DNA from: Opitutaceae bacterium UBA4094
GTDB lineage: Bacteria > Verrucomicrobiota > Verrucomicrobiia > Opitutales > Opitutaceae
DNA: 9,296 nt
Direction of reading: 5' to 3'
Assembly (NCBI GenBank): GCA_002382525.1
Contig: DFYA01000180.1
Coordinates: forward strand, 861 to 10,156
The stretch's first letter is position 1. Each line of letters starts with the position of its first letter. Positions 1 to 5,900 of the stretch are shown piece after piece. The translations under genes and the position numbers were made by a program. The notes under the pieces are model-generated. The model made no database searches, was not told where the DNA came from, and saw nothing but the letters and a program-made list of their open reading frames with translations.

Positions 1-500
1 TGATGCATCACGCTAAGGAGCATGGATTGGTATCGCCGGGTCGACTGGCACGGATGGAGGAGGGGAAGCGGCAGACGGAGCGATGGATCGGCCTCTTGGA
101 GGGACAAAAAGCGCCCGCAGGGCAGGGGAGTTTCGGCGACGCGATCCGTCGAGCGGTGACGGGCGGCGAAAACGGGGGGCACGCCATGCCTCTACTGCCA
201 GCCGAGTTTCTCGGTCAGCCGGAGGCGTTGCGCCACGAGGTGCTCTACCGAGTCAGCCATCAGGGTTATCTCTCCCGGGAGCAACGGCAGATCGATAAGC
301 TGAGCCAGATTGAGAGGATCAAAATTCCGCCGACAATTGACTTCCTGCAGGTGCGGGGCCTGCGCAAGGAGAGCGCCCAGAAGCTGGCTGAGGTGCGACC
401 TTACACGCTTGGACAAGCGAGCCGGATCAGTGGAGTAAATCCCGCTGACATCAGCGTTTTAATGGTGCTGATCGAAGCGGGCAGGGCAGGGGGGCGCTGA
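1..500 (+). CDS. mnmG: MnmG (GidA), tRNA uridine-5-carboxymethylaminomethyl modification enzyme, C-terminal part
   Basis: This is the 3' end of a gene that begins upstream of the window; 165 codons are visible, and the ATG at base 3 is internal. MnmG is an FAD-dependent cytoplasmic enzyme that works with the GTPase MnmE to install the (carboxymethyl)aminomethyl group at C5 of wobble uridine 34 in certain tRNAs. The visible part is the helical C-terminal region. It contains the helical stretch with 'HQGYLSREQRQIDK', then 'IPPTIDFLQVRGL' and the family hallmark 'GQASRISGVNPADIS' near the C-terminus, all collinear with E. coli MnmG. The FAD-binding domain and catalytic cysteines lie outside the window. 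The gene ends in TGA at 498-500, 128 bp before the response-regulator start. Recognition is by motif recall; the family call is secure. Confidence 0.95.
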   Translation, partial: MHHAKEHGLVSPGRLARMEEGKRQTERWIGLLEGQKAPAGQGSFGDAIRRAVTGGENGGHAMPLLPAEFLGQPEALRHEVLYRVSHQGYLSREQRQIDKLSQIERIKIPPTIDFLQVRGLRKESAQKLAEVRPYTLGQASRISGVNPADISVLMVLIEAGRAGGR

Positions 501-548
501 TGATCGGGCCGTCGGGGTGGGTGAAGAATCGTTTTGTCCGCAGGCTCG

Positions 549-570
549 TTCACGTTGTAACAATTGTGAA
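549..570. promoter_or_regulatory. Operator-like dyad in the phoB leader
   Basis: The non-coding leader before phoB contains the inverted arms TTCAC (549-553) and GTGAA (566-570). Inside them is a second small dyad, TTGT-A-ACAA (555-563). TTGTAAC and GTGAAAC also sit 11 bp apart, which is the spacing of Pho-box half-sites, but they match the CTGTCAT consensus only weakly. The site lies 58-80 bp upstream of the phoB ATG, where a transcription-factor site would be expected. That it binds PhoB or any other regulator is inference. No convincing -35/-10 pair was found next to it. Confidence 0.27.
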
Positions 571-628
571 ACGGTTCGGAATTTCTCTCGGACGCGCCGT
601 GGGTTTTCTTTATAGCTCCGTGCGTTTT

Positions 629-1360
629 ATGACCGACACCAAACCTAAAAGAATCCTCGTCGTGGACGACGAAGCCGACGTCACCGAGTTGGTCGCGTAT
701 CATCTCAAGGCAAAGGGTTTTGCGGTCGAGGTCGTCAATGATCCCAACAGCAGCATCGGCGCGGCGCGCACCTTTTTACCCGATCTCGTGATCTTGGATG
801 TCATGATGCCTGGGCTAAGCGGCATCCAAATCTGCCGAATGCTGCGGGCCGATCCCAAGCTCAAGAGAGTGCCGGTTATTTTTCTCACCGCCAAGGCCGA
901 GGAAAGCGATCGTGTGCAAGGATTTGAAACAGGAGGCGACGATTATATAGCTAAGCCATTTAGCACGAAGGAGTTAATTCTTCGTGTTCAGACTATTTTG
1001 AGACGTTTGTCTGACGCCACGCTCGAAGAGCCGAAGCAACTTCAGGTGGGGGAAATCGTCGTCGACACCGAGCGCCACGAAGTGCGCATCCACGGTAAGC
1101 CGGTCGATCTCACCGCGACGGAGTTCAATCTGCTACGGCTTTTGATGAGCCGACGTGGACGGGTGCAGACTCGGGAGCACTTGTTGCTCAACGTGTGGAA
1201 TTACGAGACGGAGATCGAAACCCGGACGGTCGATACGCATGTGCGCCGGTTGCGAGAGAAGCTCGGCACCGAAGCGGATTGGATCGAGACGATCCGGGGG
1301 GTTGGTTATCGCATGGCTGAGCGGCGGGTGCAGGAGGCGGGCGGCGGCGGGCGGGGTTGA
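629..1360 (+). CDS. phoB: PhoB-type response regulator (OmpR/PhoB family)
   Basis: This is a 243-residue cytoplasmic response regulator. The receiver domain (about residues 7-122) has the acidic pair D13/D14, the phospho-acceptor D57 in 'LVILDVMMPG', the switch residue T87 in 'IFLTAK' and K109 in 'YIAKPF'. The C-terminal winged-helix domain (about 136-235) shows 'LTATEFNLLRLLM', 'VDTHVRRLREKLG' and 'IRGVGYRM', which are diagnostic of OmpR/PhoB DNA-binding domains. The ATG at 629 was chosen because it starts just before the receiver. An in-frame ATG at 500, overlapping the mnmG stop, would add 43 residues with no domain match. No Shine-Dalgarno precedes 629. The next gene is a PhoR-like kinase, so the pair probably forms a phosphate-type two-component system. 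The exact stimulus is inferred, since no pst/phoU genes are visible. The C-terminus is glycine-rich. Confidence 0.93.
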   Translation: MTDTKPKRILVVDDEADVTELVAYHLKAKGFAVEVVNDPNSSIGAARTFLPDLVILDVMMPGLSGIQICRMLRADPKLKRVPVIFLTAKAEESDRVQGFETGGDDYIAKPFSTKELILRVQTILRRLSDATLEEPKQLQVGEIVVDTERHEVRIHGKPVDLTATEFNLLRLLMSRRGRVQTREHLLLNVWNYETEIETRTVDTHVRRLREKLGTEADWIETIRGVGYRMAERRVQEAGGGGRG

Positions 1361-1410
1361 CCTGCGCACGCCCGCCGGCATCTCATCGCCGTCCTCTTCG
1401 TCGCTCGCGC

Positions 1411-2703
1411 ATGTTTATCGTTCTATCGATTGTTCTAGCTGGTGCTCTCGTGGCCGCGCTCGTTCGTATCCGATCCCACCGAGGCGCGGTGATGGCCCTG
1501 CAGCAGTCGGTTTCGCGGCGTCAGCCGATGTTAAGCGAAGACATGCCTGGCGCGGCGGGCGTCGCGTGGGAGCAACTGCGGCTCGCGTCCAACGAACTGA
1601 TCGCGGAGGCGGGCCAATTGCAGCAGCAGCGCTCCGGGCAACTGGCGCAATTGGAGGTGACGCTGGGCAGCTTGCAGGAGGCCGTGCTCATCATCGACGC
1701 GAACAACTACATCTTGCTCGCCAACCAGGCGCTGCAGGCGATCACCCCGCGGGCTGCGGGCGAAATCATCGGTCAACGCGTGGAACTCGTTGTGCATAGC
1801 GCCGCGTTTCTCGCCTACGTGGAGGCCGTCCGCCGCGGTCGGGCTCAGCCGCAACATCAGGTCGAGTTGGTGGAGGGCGCACGCACCACCTGGCTGGAAA
1901 TCACCGGCACGACGATGCAGAGCCAGGGGACTTCTCGCGGACCTTGGTCGCTCTTCGTTTTGCACGACATCTCCAAGCAAAAAACGTTGGAGGCCGTGCG
2001 GAAGGATTTCGTCGCCAACGTCTCCCACGAGCTGCGCACGCCGTTGAGCGTGATCAAAGGCTACGTCGAGACACTGGTGGACGGGCATCCCGATATTCCT
2101 CCGGCCGATCAGGAGCGTTTTCTTAAAACGATTCAGCGACACACCGAGCGCTTAGGCTCACTGCTGGAGGAACTGTTGGTGCTTTCGCGCCTCGAGTCCA
2201 TTAATCCGGGCCTGCACCGCGAGTCGGTCGATCTGCATGCGCTGATGAACGCGGTTATCGATGACTACCGCCAGCGCCCCGCCGCCGCCGAACATCGGCT
2301 GGAACTCACCATGGATCCGGTGCTAGGCGATCTTTTCGTTGATCCGCTCAAAATCACTCAGGCGATCGAAAACCTGCTCGATAACGCGCTGAAGTATACG
2401 CCGAAAGGCGCACGTATCCATGTTTCCGCTACGTTACGTGATGTGACGGAGGTGGTCGTCGCGGTGGAGGACGACGGACCTGGTATCCCGGCGGCGGATC
2501 TGCCGCATCTCTTCGAGCGATTCTATCGCGTCGACAAAGGCCGCGGCCGCGACAGCGGCGGCACCGGGCTCGGTCTCTCGATCGTGAAACACATCGTGCA
2601 ATTGCACGGAGGCCGGGTGGGGGTGGAAAGCCGGCTAGGGGAGGGGACTTCGTTCTTCTTCAGCCTGCCGCTTCGCTCCAGCCCTCAAGGGGCCTCCGCG
2701 TGA
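1411..2703 (+). CDS. phoR: PhoR-type membrane sensor histidine kinase
   Basis: This is a 430-residue kinase, probable partner of the preceding PhoB-like regulator. From the N-terminus there is one hydrophobic segment (about residues 1-18), an Ala/Gln-rich linker, a PAS domain (about 80-192, including 'EAVLIIDANNYILLANQAL' and ending in 'VLHDISKQK'), and the HisKA H-box 'FVANVSHELRTPLS' with phospho-acceptor H206. The HATPase_c domain follows, with N-box 'NLLDNALKYTP', G1 'DDGPGIP', F-box 'FERFYR' and G2 'GTGLGLSIV'. Only one membrane segment is evident and there is no periplasmic sensor domain, so sensing is probably internal or through a partner, as in PhoR proteins. The start is uncertain. 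The ATG at 1411 directly precedes the membrane segment, while an in-frame TTG at 1357 overlaps the phoB stop (TTGA) and would add 18 Arg-rich residues. Family call secure; Pho specificity inferred. Confidence 0.9.
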   Translation: MFIVLSIVLAGALVAALVRIRSHRGAVMALQQSVSRRQPMLSEDMPGAAGVAWEQLRLASNELIAEAGQLQQQRSGQLAQLEVTLGSLQEAVLIIDANNYILLANQALQAITPRAAGEIIGQRVELVVHSAAFLAYVEAVRRGRAQPQHQVELVEGARTTWLEITGTTMQSQGTSRGPWSLFVLHDISKQKTLEAVRKDFVANVSHELRTPLSVIKGYVETLVDGHPDIPPADQERFLKTIQRHTERLGSLLEELLVLSRLESINPGLHRESVDLHALMNAVIDDYRQRPAAAEHRLELTMDPVLGDLFVDPLKITQAIENLLDNALKYTPKGARIHVSATLRDVTEVVVAVEDDGPGIPAADLPHLFERFYRVDKGRGRDSGGTGLGLSIVKHIVQLHGGRVGVESRLGEGTSFFFSLPLRSSPQGASA

Positions 2704-2811
2704 TCTTGGCGTGACGCGTGCATTTCGCTCCCCGCGCGCCGAAGTGCGTTTGCGGTTTGATCTTCGTGATTGAGCGCGCGGACACTCCCGCGTAACTCCC
2801 CCGGCTCTTTC

Positions 2812-3465
2812 ATGCCGCTGGAACTCGCCCAAGCCCTCACTGCCTCCCGAATCGCCGACCTGCGCGCCCGCCTCGCGCCGCTCTTTGCGGGAACCACTCT
2901 GCCGGTGACGCTGGAAGTCGGCAGTGGCCACGGCCATTATCTCACGGCCTATGCGCAGGCGCACCCGGAGCGATTCTGCATCGGCATCGATCTCATCCCG
3001 GACCGCCTCGAGCGGTCCGCACGCAAATCCACCCGCGCCGGCCTCTCCAACATCGCCTGGCTGCACGCCGACGTGCGTCTGTTTCTCGAAGCCCTCCCGG
3101 ACAACGCGCACCTTGCCGAGGTGTTTATCCTGTTCTCCGACCCGTGGCCTAAGCGTCGTCACTGGAAAAACCGCGTGGTGCAGTCCGAGTTTCTAACTGC
3201 GCTCGCCACGCGTTGTGCTCCTGAGGCGCGTCTGTGTTTCCGCACCGATCATGCGCCTTATTTTAGCTACGCACGCGACATCGCGGCGGAGCACCCCGAC
3301 TGGCGCCTATGCAGTGAGTTCGAAGAACCGTGGCCCTTCGAACTCGTGACGGTGTTCCAGCAGCGCGCCGACAGCCACCAATCCTTCATCGCTCGTAGAC
3401 GCGCGGGCGTCCCCCCCGTCTCGGCAATCGAGCCTCCCTCGACCCCGGCCAGCAGTTCTGAATAA
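2812..3465 (+). CDS. trmB: TrmB, tRNA (guanine-N7-)-methyltransferase
   Basis: This is a 217-residue SAM-dependent methyltransferase that forms m7G46 in the variable loop of tRNA. The Rossmann-fold motif I is 'LEVGSGHGHY' (residues 34-43), followed by the acidic strand end 'GIDL' with D60 and by D87 in 'HADVR'. The TrmB signature 'FSDPWPKRRHWKNR' begins at F108, and downstream are 'FRTDHAPYF' and a late 'TVFQQR'. The size agrees with the family (about 210-240 residues). The ATG at 2812 was chosen; an in-frame TTG at 2770 would add 14 poorly structured residues. The Ser/Pro-rich tail after about residue 195 is not conserved in the family as I know it. The gene stands alone between phoR (108 bp upstream) and the atp operon (137 bp downstream). 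Its codons are noticeably more C-ending than those of phoB/phoR. Confidence 0.94.
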   Translation: MPLELAQALTASRIADLRARLAPLFAGTTLPVTLEVGSGHGHYLTAYAQAHPERFCIGIDLIPDRLERSARKSTRAGLSNIAWLHADVRLFLEALPDNAHLAEVFILFSDPWPKRRHWKNRVVQSEFLTALATRCAPEARLCFRTDHAPYFSYARDIAAEHPDWRLCSEFEEPWPFELVTVFQQRADSHQSFIARRRAGVPPVSAIEPPSTPASSSE

Positions 3466-3534
3466 GCAGCGCCACTCTTCGGCGTGGCTGAACTAATTAC
3501 TCACCGGGCCCATAAGCCGACGTTATTTCAGGGG

Positions 3535-3563
3535 TTGACGGCCCGGAAGCGCTCCCTCTAGGT
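3535..3563 (+). promoter_or_regulatory. Candidate sigma70-like promoter of the atp operon
   Basis: The trmB-atpB gap contains TTGACG at 3535-3540 (five of six to the -35 consensus). After a 16-bp spacer comes TCTAGG at 3557-3562 (three of six to the -10 consensus). This would place the transcript start near 3569 and give a leader of about 33 nt before the atpB ATG. It is the best -35-like hexamer in the gap and is correctly placed. The -10 is weak, so the assignment is tentative. No convincing terminator for trmB was seen upstream of it. Confidence 0.4.
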
Positions 3564-3602
3564 CTTGCCTTTTTTCCAACCCTGACCCGCCTCCGCGAAT
3601 CC

Positions 3603-4502
3603 ATGTCCGCAGTCAAAATCCTCGCACTCCCGACGCTGTTGCTGGCCACAGCCACGTCCGCGTTCGCCGCGCAAGAGGCGGCCCCGTCGCTGTCGGAACA
3701 CCTCTGGGGCCTGCCCATTTCCAACGCGATCCTCACGAGCATCATCGTCACCGTCCTCGCGATCGTCGGCATCCGTTGGATGGTCGGAAAACCGCGCATC
3801 GTTCCCACTCGCGGCCAATCCGTCTTCGAGTCCTTGATCGAAACCCTGCGAGAGATGCTTGAGCCGATCGTCGGCAAGAAGGCCATGCCCGGCGCCTTCC
3901 CCGTTTTGCTCTGCTTGTTCATCTTTATCTTGATCCACAACTGGAGCGGTCTGCTCCCGTTCGTCGGCACCGCCGGTTGGGGCTACAACGAAGCTGAGAG
4001 CGGCAAGTTCGTGGTCCAGTCCCCGCTGTTCCGTCCGCACACCTCCGAAGCCAACGGCACCATCGCCCTCGCGCTCTTTTCGTTCGGCGCCTGGCTTGTC
4101 CTGATTTTCAAATACGCCGGCCCGAAGCTCATCTGGCACGACCTCTTCGGTAACAAGGCGGGGAAGGATGAACTCCACCCGGCGATGTTCTACTTCCTCT
4201 CGGTCGTGTTCTTCTTGGTGGGTATCATCGAACTCGTTTCGATCGGCATGCGCCCCGTGACCCTTTCCGCCCGTCTGTTCGGCAACGTTTTCGGTGGTGA
4301 AAATCTCCTCCACGCCACCGGCTTCATCTTCGTTTTCTACTTCCTCGAAATCATCGTCGGTCTCGTCCAAGCGTTCGTGTTCACGCTGCTCTCGTCGGTT
4401 TACATCGGCCTGATCTGTAACCACGGCGACGACCATCACGACGACCACGGCCACGGTCATGACGACCATGGCCACGGCGAAGTCGCCGCTGCCAAGCACT
4501 AA
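3603..4502 (+). CDS. atpB: F1Fo ATP synthase subunit a (Fo proton channel)
   Basis: This 299-residue integral membrane protein forms the proton half-channels against the c-ring. The essential arginine is R224 in 'SARLFGNVFGGENLL', the family signature. Hydrophobic segments lie at about residues 40-58, 96-120 ('LLCLFIFILIHNWSGLLPF'), 150-170, 193-215 and 234-272. The N-terminus reads like a Sec signal peptide, with a positive charge at K5, a hydrophobic stretch from 6 to 19 and AFA before a possible cut after A22. The C-terminus after the last helix carries an unusual His/Asp-rich tail (about 273-293). It is the first gene of the operon and follows a candidate promoter, with no Shine-Dalgarno before the ATG. 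The gap to atpE is 84 bp, unusually wide for an operon, C/A-rich near its 3' end and apparently unstructured there. Confidence 0.97.
   Translation: MSAVKILALPTLLLATATSAFAAQEAAPSLSEHLWGLPISNAILTSIIVTVLAIVGIRWMVGKPRIVPTRGQSVFESLIETLREMLEPIVGKKAMPGAFPVLLCLFIFILIHNWSGLLPFVGTAGWGYNEAESGKFVVQSPLFRPHTSEANGTIALALFSFGAWLVLIFKYAGPKLIWHDLFGNKAGKDELHPAMFYFLSVVFFLVGIIELVSIGMRPVTLSARLFGNVFGGENLLHATGFIFVFYFLEIIVGLVQAFVFTLLSSVYIGLICNHGDDHHDDHGHGHDDHGHGEVAAAKH
4422..4481 (+). repeat. His/Asp/Gly-rich degenerate repeat encoding the AtpB C-terminal tail
   Basis: Within atpB, residues 274-293 consist almost only of His, Asp and Gly, with eight histidines and six aspartates in 20 residues. At DNA level it is a degenerate repeat of GACGACCAY and GGCCACGG-type units: GACGACCA occurs three times, and CACGG/CATGG variants alternate with it. 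It follows the last transmembrane helix. The composition is typical of divalent-metal-binding low-complexity tails; a metal-binding role here is inference. Confidence 0.7.
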
Positions 4503-4586
4503 TCCCTTTCCCGTAAGCCGCGCGGGCCCACGAGCCACACCAAACGCATAGCTTCCGGGGCAACCACCAACCAAAACACATCCACC

Positions 4587-4838
4587 ATGCTCCCTATCCT
4601 CGCTCAAGCCGCCCCCGTCGCTGTTGAAGCCGCCGCCGCCACTGGCGTCACCGGTAACATCGCCACCGGTCTCGCCGTTTTCGGCGCCGCCCTCGCCGTC
4701 GGTCTGATCGGCTTCCGCACCGTCGAAGCCGTCGGTCGCAATCCCCAAGCCCAAGGCAAGATCCTCCCCCTCGCCCTCGTGCTCGGCGCCTTCGCTGAAG
4801 GTCTCGGCATTCTCGCCATCTTCGTGCTCGGCAACTAA
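4587..4838 (+). CDS. atpE: F1Fo ATP synthase subunit c (c-ring)
   Basis: This is an 83-residue hairpin of two membrane helices that oligomerises into the rotor ring. Helix 1 spans about residues 24-46, the polar loop is 'GRNPQAQGK' with R51-N52-P53, and helix 2 spans about 59-81 with the ion-carrying carboxylate E71 in 'FAEGLG'. The residue after the glutamate is Gly, and no Gln is seen at the sodium-ligand position of helix 1, so proton rather than sodium coupling is expected (inference). The small-residue packing motif of helix 1 is G33-x-A35-x-A37-x-G39. The N-terminus, 'MLPILAQAAPVAVEAAAA', extends beyond the usual length and resembles that of AtpF. The upstream leader is A/C-rich and lacks a Shine-Dalgarno sequence. 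A strong hairpin follows the gene. Confidence 0.97.
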   Translation: MLPILAQAAPVAVEAAAATGVTGNIATGLAVFGAALAVGLIGFRTVEAVGRNPQAQGKILPLALVLGAFAEGLGILAIFVLGN

Positions 4839-4853
4839 GCCGTAAGACTTCGT

Positions 4854-4880
4854 GCCGGAAACGGATTTTCCGTTTCCGGC
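4854..4880 (+). other. Perfect 12-bp stem-loop between atpE and atpF
   Basis: GCCGGAAACGGA (4854-4865) is the exact reverse complement of TCCGTTTCCGGC (4869-4880), with a three-base TTT loop. It begins 15 bases after the atpE stop and ends 39 bases before the atpF start. It is followed by a pyrimidine-rich C/T stretch rather than a clean T run, so a full intrinsic terminator is unlikely inside this operon. A partial terminator, or a 3' RNA-stabilising element that favours atpE expression, fits better. The function is inferred. Confidence 0.8.
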
Positions 4881-4919
4881 CTTCCCCTTTCTCCTCCGCC
4901 ATCCTTTTCGTCTCTCGCC

Positions 4920-5453
4920 ATGCTTCCCATCCTCGCCGCCGCCGCAGGTGACGCCAACCTGATCACCCGCTTTGGTATTCAGCCCGGCTACATCGCGATG
5001 CAGTTTGTCAGCTTCGCGATCCTCGCCTTCGTGCTCTATCGCTTTGCGATCAAGCCCACGCTCGCGACGATGGACGAGCGCAACTCCAAGATCGAAACCG
5101 GCCTCAAAAACGCCGAGGCCACCGCCGCCCAGCTCGCACAGGCCCAGGTAACCGCCGCCGCCCAGCTCAAGGAAGCTCAGGTCGCCGCCAACAAGATCAT
5201 CGACGAGGCCCGCAAGACCGCCAAGGAACTCGCCGAGCGCGAAGCCGCCGCCACCACCGAGCGAGTCAACGCCCAGCTCGCCAAGGCCCAGCAGTCCATC
5301 GAACTCGAGCACAAGAAAATGCTCGAAGAAGCCCGCTCCGAGATCGCCCGCCTCGTCATCACGACGACCGAGCGCGTGCTCGCCAAGAAACTCACCGACG
5401 CCGACCGCGCCGCCTACAACGAGGCCGCCGCTCGCGAGCTCACCACCGTTTAA
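4920..5453 (+). CDS. atpF: F1Fo ATP synthase subunit b (peripheral stator stalk)
   Basis: This is a 177-residue stator protein with one N-terminal membrane helix (about residues 23-42, 'IAMQFVSFAILAFVLYRF') followed by 'AIKPTLATMDERNSKIE'. That join between membrane helix and stalk is typical of b subunits. Residues 50-145 are a long Ala/Gln/Glu/Lys-rich helix, predicted to dimerise, and the C-terminus (about 146-177) would contact delta and alpha. The length is slightly above the E. coli protein (156). There is a single b gene here, with no divergent b' copy, so the stalk is probably a homodimer. The first residues, MLPILA, repeat the start of AtpE. No Shine-Dalgarno is present; the ATG is preceded by CTCTCGCC. 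The spacing to atpH is only 9 bases. Confidence 0.96.
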   Translation: MLPILAAAAGDANLITRFGIQPGYIAMQFVSFAILAFVLYRFAIKPTLATMDERNSKIETGLKNAEATAAQLAQAQVTAAAQLKEAQVAANKIIDEARKTAKELAEREAAATTERVNAQLAKAQQSIELEHKKMLEEARSEIARLVITTTERVLAKKLTDADRAAYNEAAARELTTV

Positions 5454-5462
5454 TCTCCCGCC

Positions 5463-5858
5463 ATGGCCACCGGCAAACCCCAGATCCAGCAGCTCGCCCG
5501 CCAGCTCTTTAAACTGAGCTTCGTGGACGGCCGCCTCTCCAACGAGCAGGTCGCCGGTGTTCTCGCCTACGTCGAGAAAACCCACGCCGCCAACGCGGTC
5601 GCGATCCTCAAGGTTTACCAGCGCCTCGTCGCTGCCGAAGTCGCCAAGGGCTCCGCGGTCATCGAACACGCCGGCCCGGTCGCCGACGCCACGCTGTCCG
5701 CCATCGGCACGAGCCTCTCGCAGCGTTACGGCCGCCCGGTCACCACGACCGCCAAGGCCAATCCGTCACTCCTCGCCGGTCTCCGCGTCCGCATCGCCGA
5801 CGACGTTTACGAGTCCTCAGTTTCCGGTCAGCTCGCCGCCCTCTCCGAGAGCGTCTGA
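5463..5858 (+). CDS. atpH: F1Fo ATP synthase subunit delta, short form
   Basis: This is a 131-residue protein at the atpH position, directly between atpF (9-base gap) and atpA (42-base gap). The N-terminal part ('QQLARQLFKLSFVDGRLS') fits the first helices of the delta family. The C-terminal part, ending 'LLAGLRVRIADDVYESSVSGQLAALSESV', matches the family pattern of a Gly-x-x-(V/I)-x-I-x-D motif followed by a Ser-V-x-x-Q-L helix. Usual length is about 175-185 residues, so roughly 45-50 residues are missing, mainly from the N-terminal helical domain that binds alpha. The frame is intact and flanked by tight operon spacing, so this looks like a natural short form rather than a truncation. Identity is by position plus C-terminal pattern. 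Confidence 0.88.
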   Translation: MATGKPQIQQLARQLFKLSFVDGRLSNEQVAGVLAYVEKTHAANAVAILKVYQRLVAAEVAKGSAVIEHAGPVADATLSAIGTSLSQRYGRPVTTTAKANPSLLAGLRVRIADDVYESSVSGQLAALSESV

Positions 5859-5900
5859 TTTTCCAGTCCCCTTTCTAATAACCAAATCCCTCCGCCCGAC

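Noticed and set aside
500..628. Separate small gene overlapping the mnmG stop
   Set aside because: The frame has no stop before phoB, so it would only be an N-terminal extension of PhoB. It has no recognisable domain and the receiver begins normally at 629.
2701..2769. Short direct repeat TGATCTT(GG)CGTGA at the phoR stop and 57 bases later
   Set aside because: About 12 bases with a two-base gap. One copy includes the phoR stop codon, and there is no further structure; chance is likely.
2635..3162. 175-codon minus-strand frame across the phoR-trmB gap
   Set aside because: Arg/Gly/Glu-rich product overlapping the ends of two clear genes. No domain and no start signal.
3469..3490. Possible terminator hairpin after trmB (GCCAC ... 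GTGGC)
   Set aside because: Only five contiguous pairs, with an 8-base loop and no T run after it. Too weak to call.
4500..4586. Hidden small gene or riboswitch in the 84-bp atpB-atpE gap
   Set aside because: No open frame with a plausible start and no strong stem-loop, only a GGGCCC palindrome. The C/A-rich 3' half looks like an unstructured leader.
3558..5669. 703-codon open frame on the minus strand opposite atpB-atpH
   Set aside because: It spans four well-supported genes and their gaps. Its product is Gly/Asp/Glu/Val-rich low-complexity sequence with no domain, as expected from the complement of C-ending codons, which removes stops in that frame.
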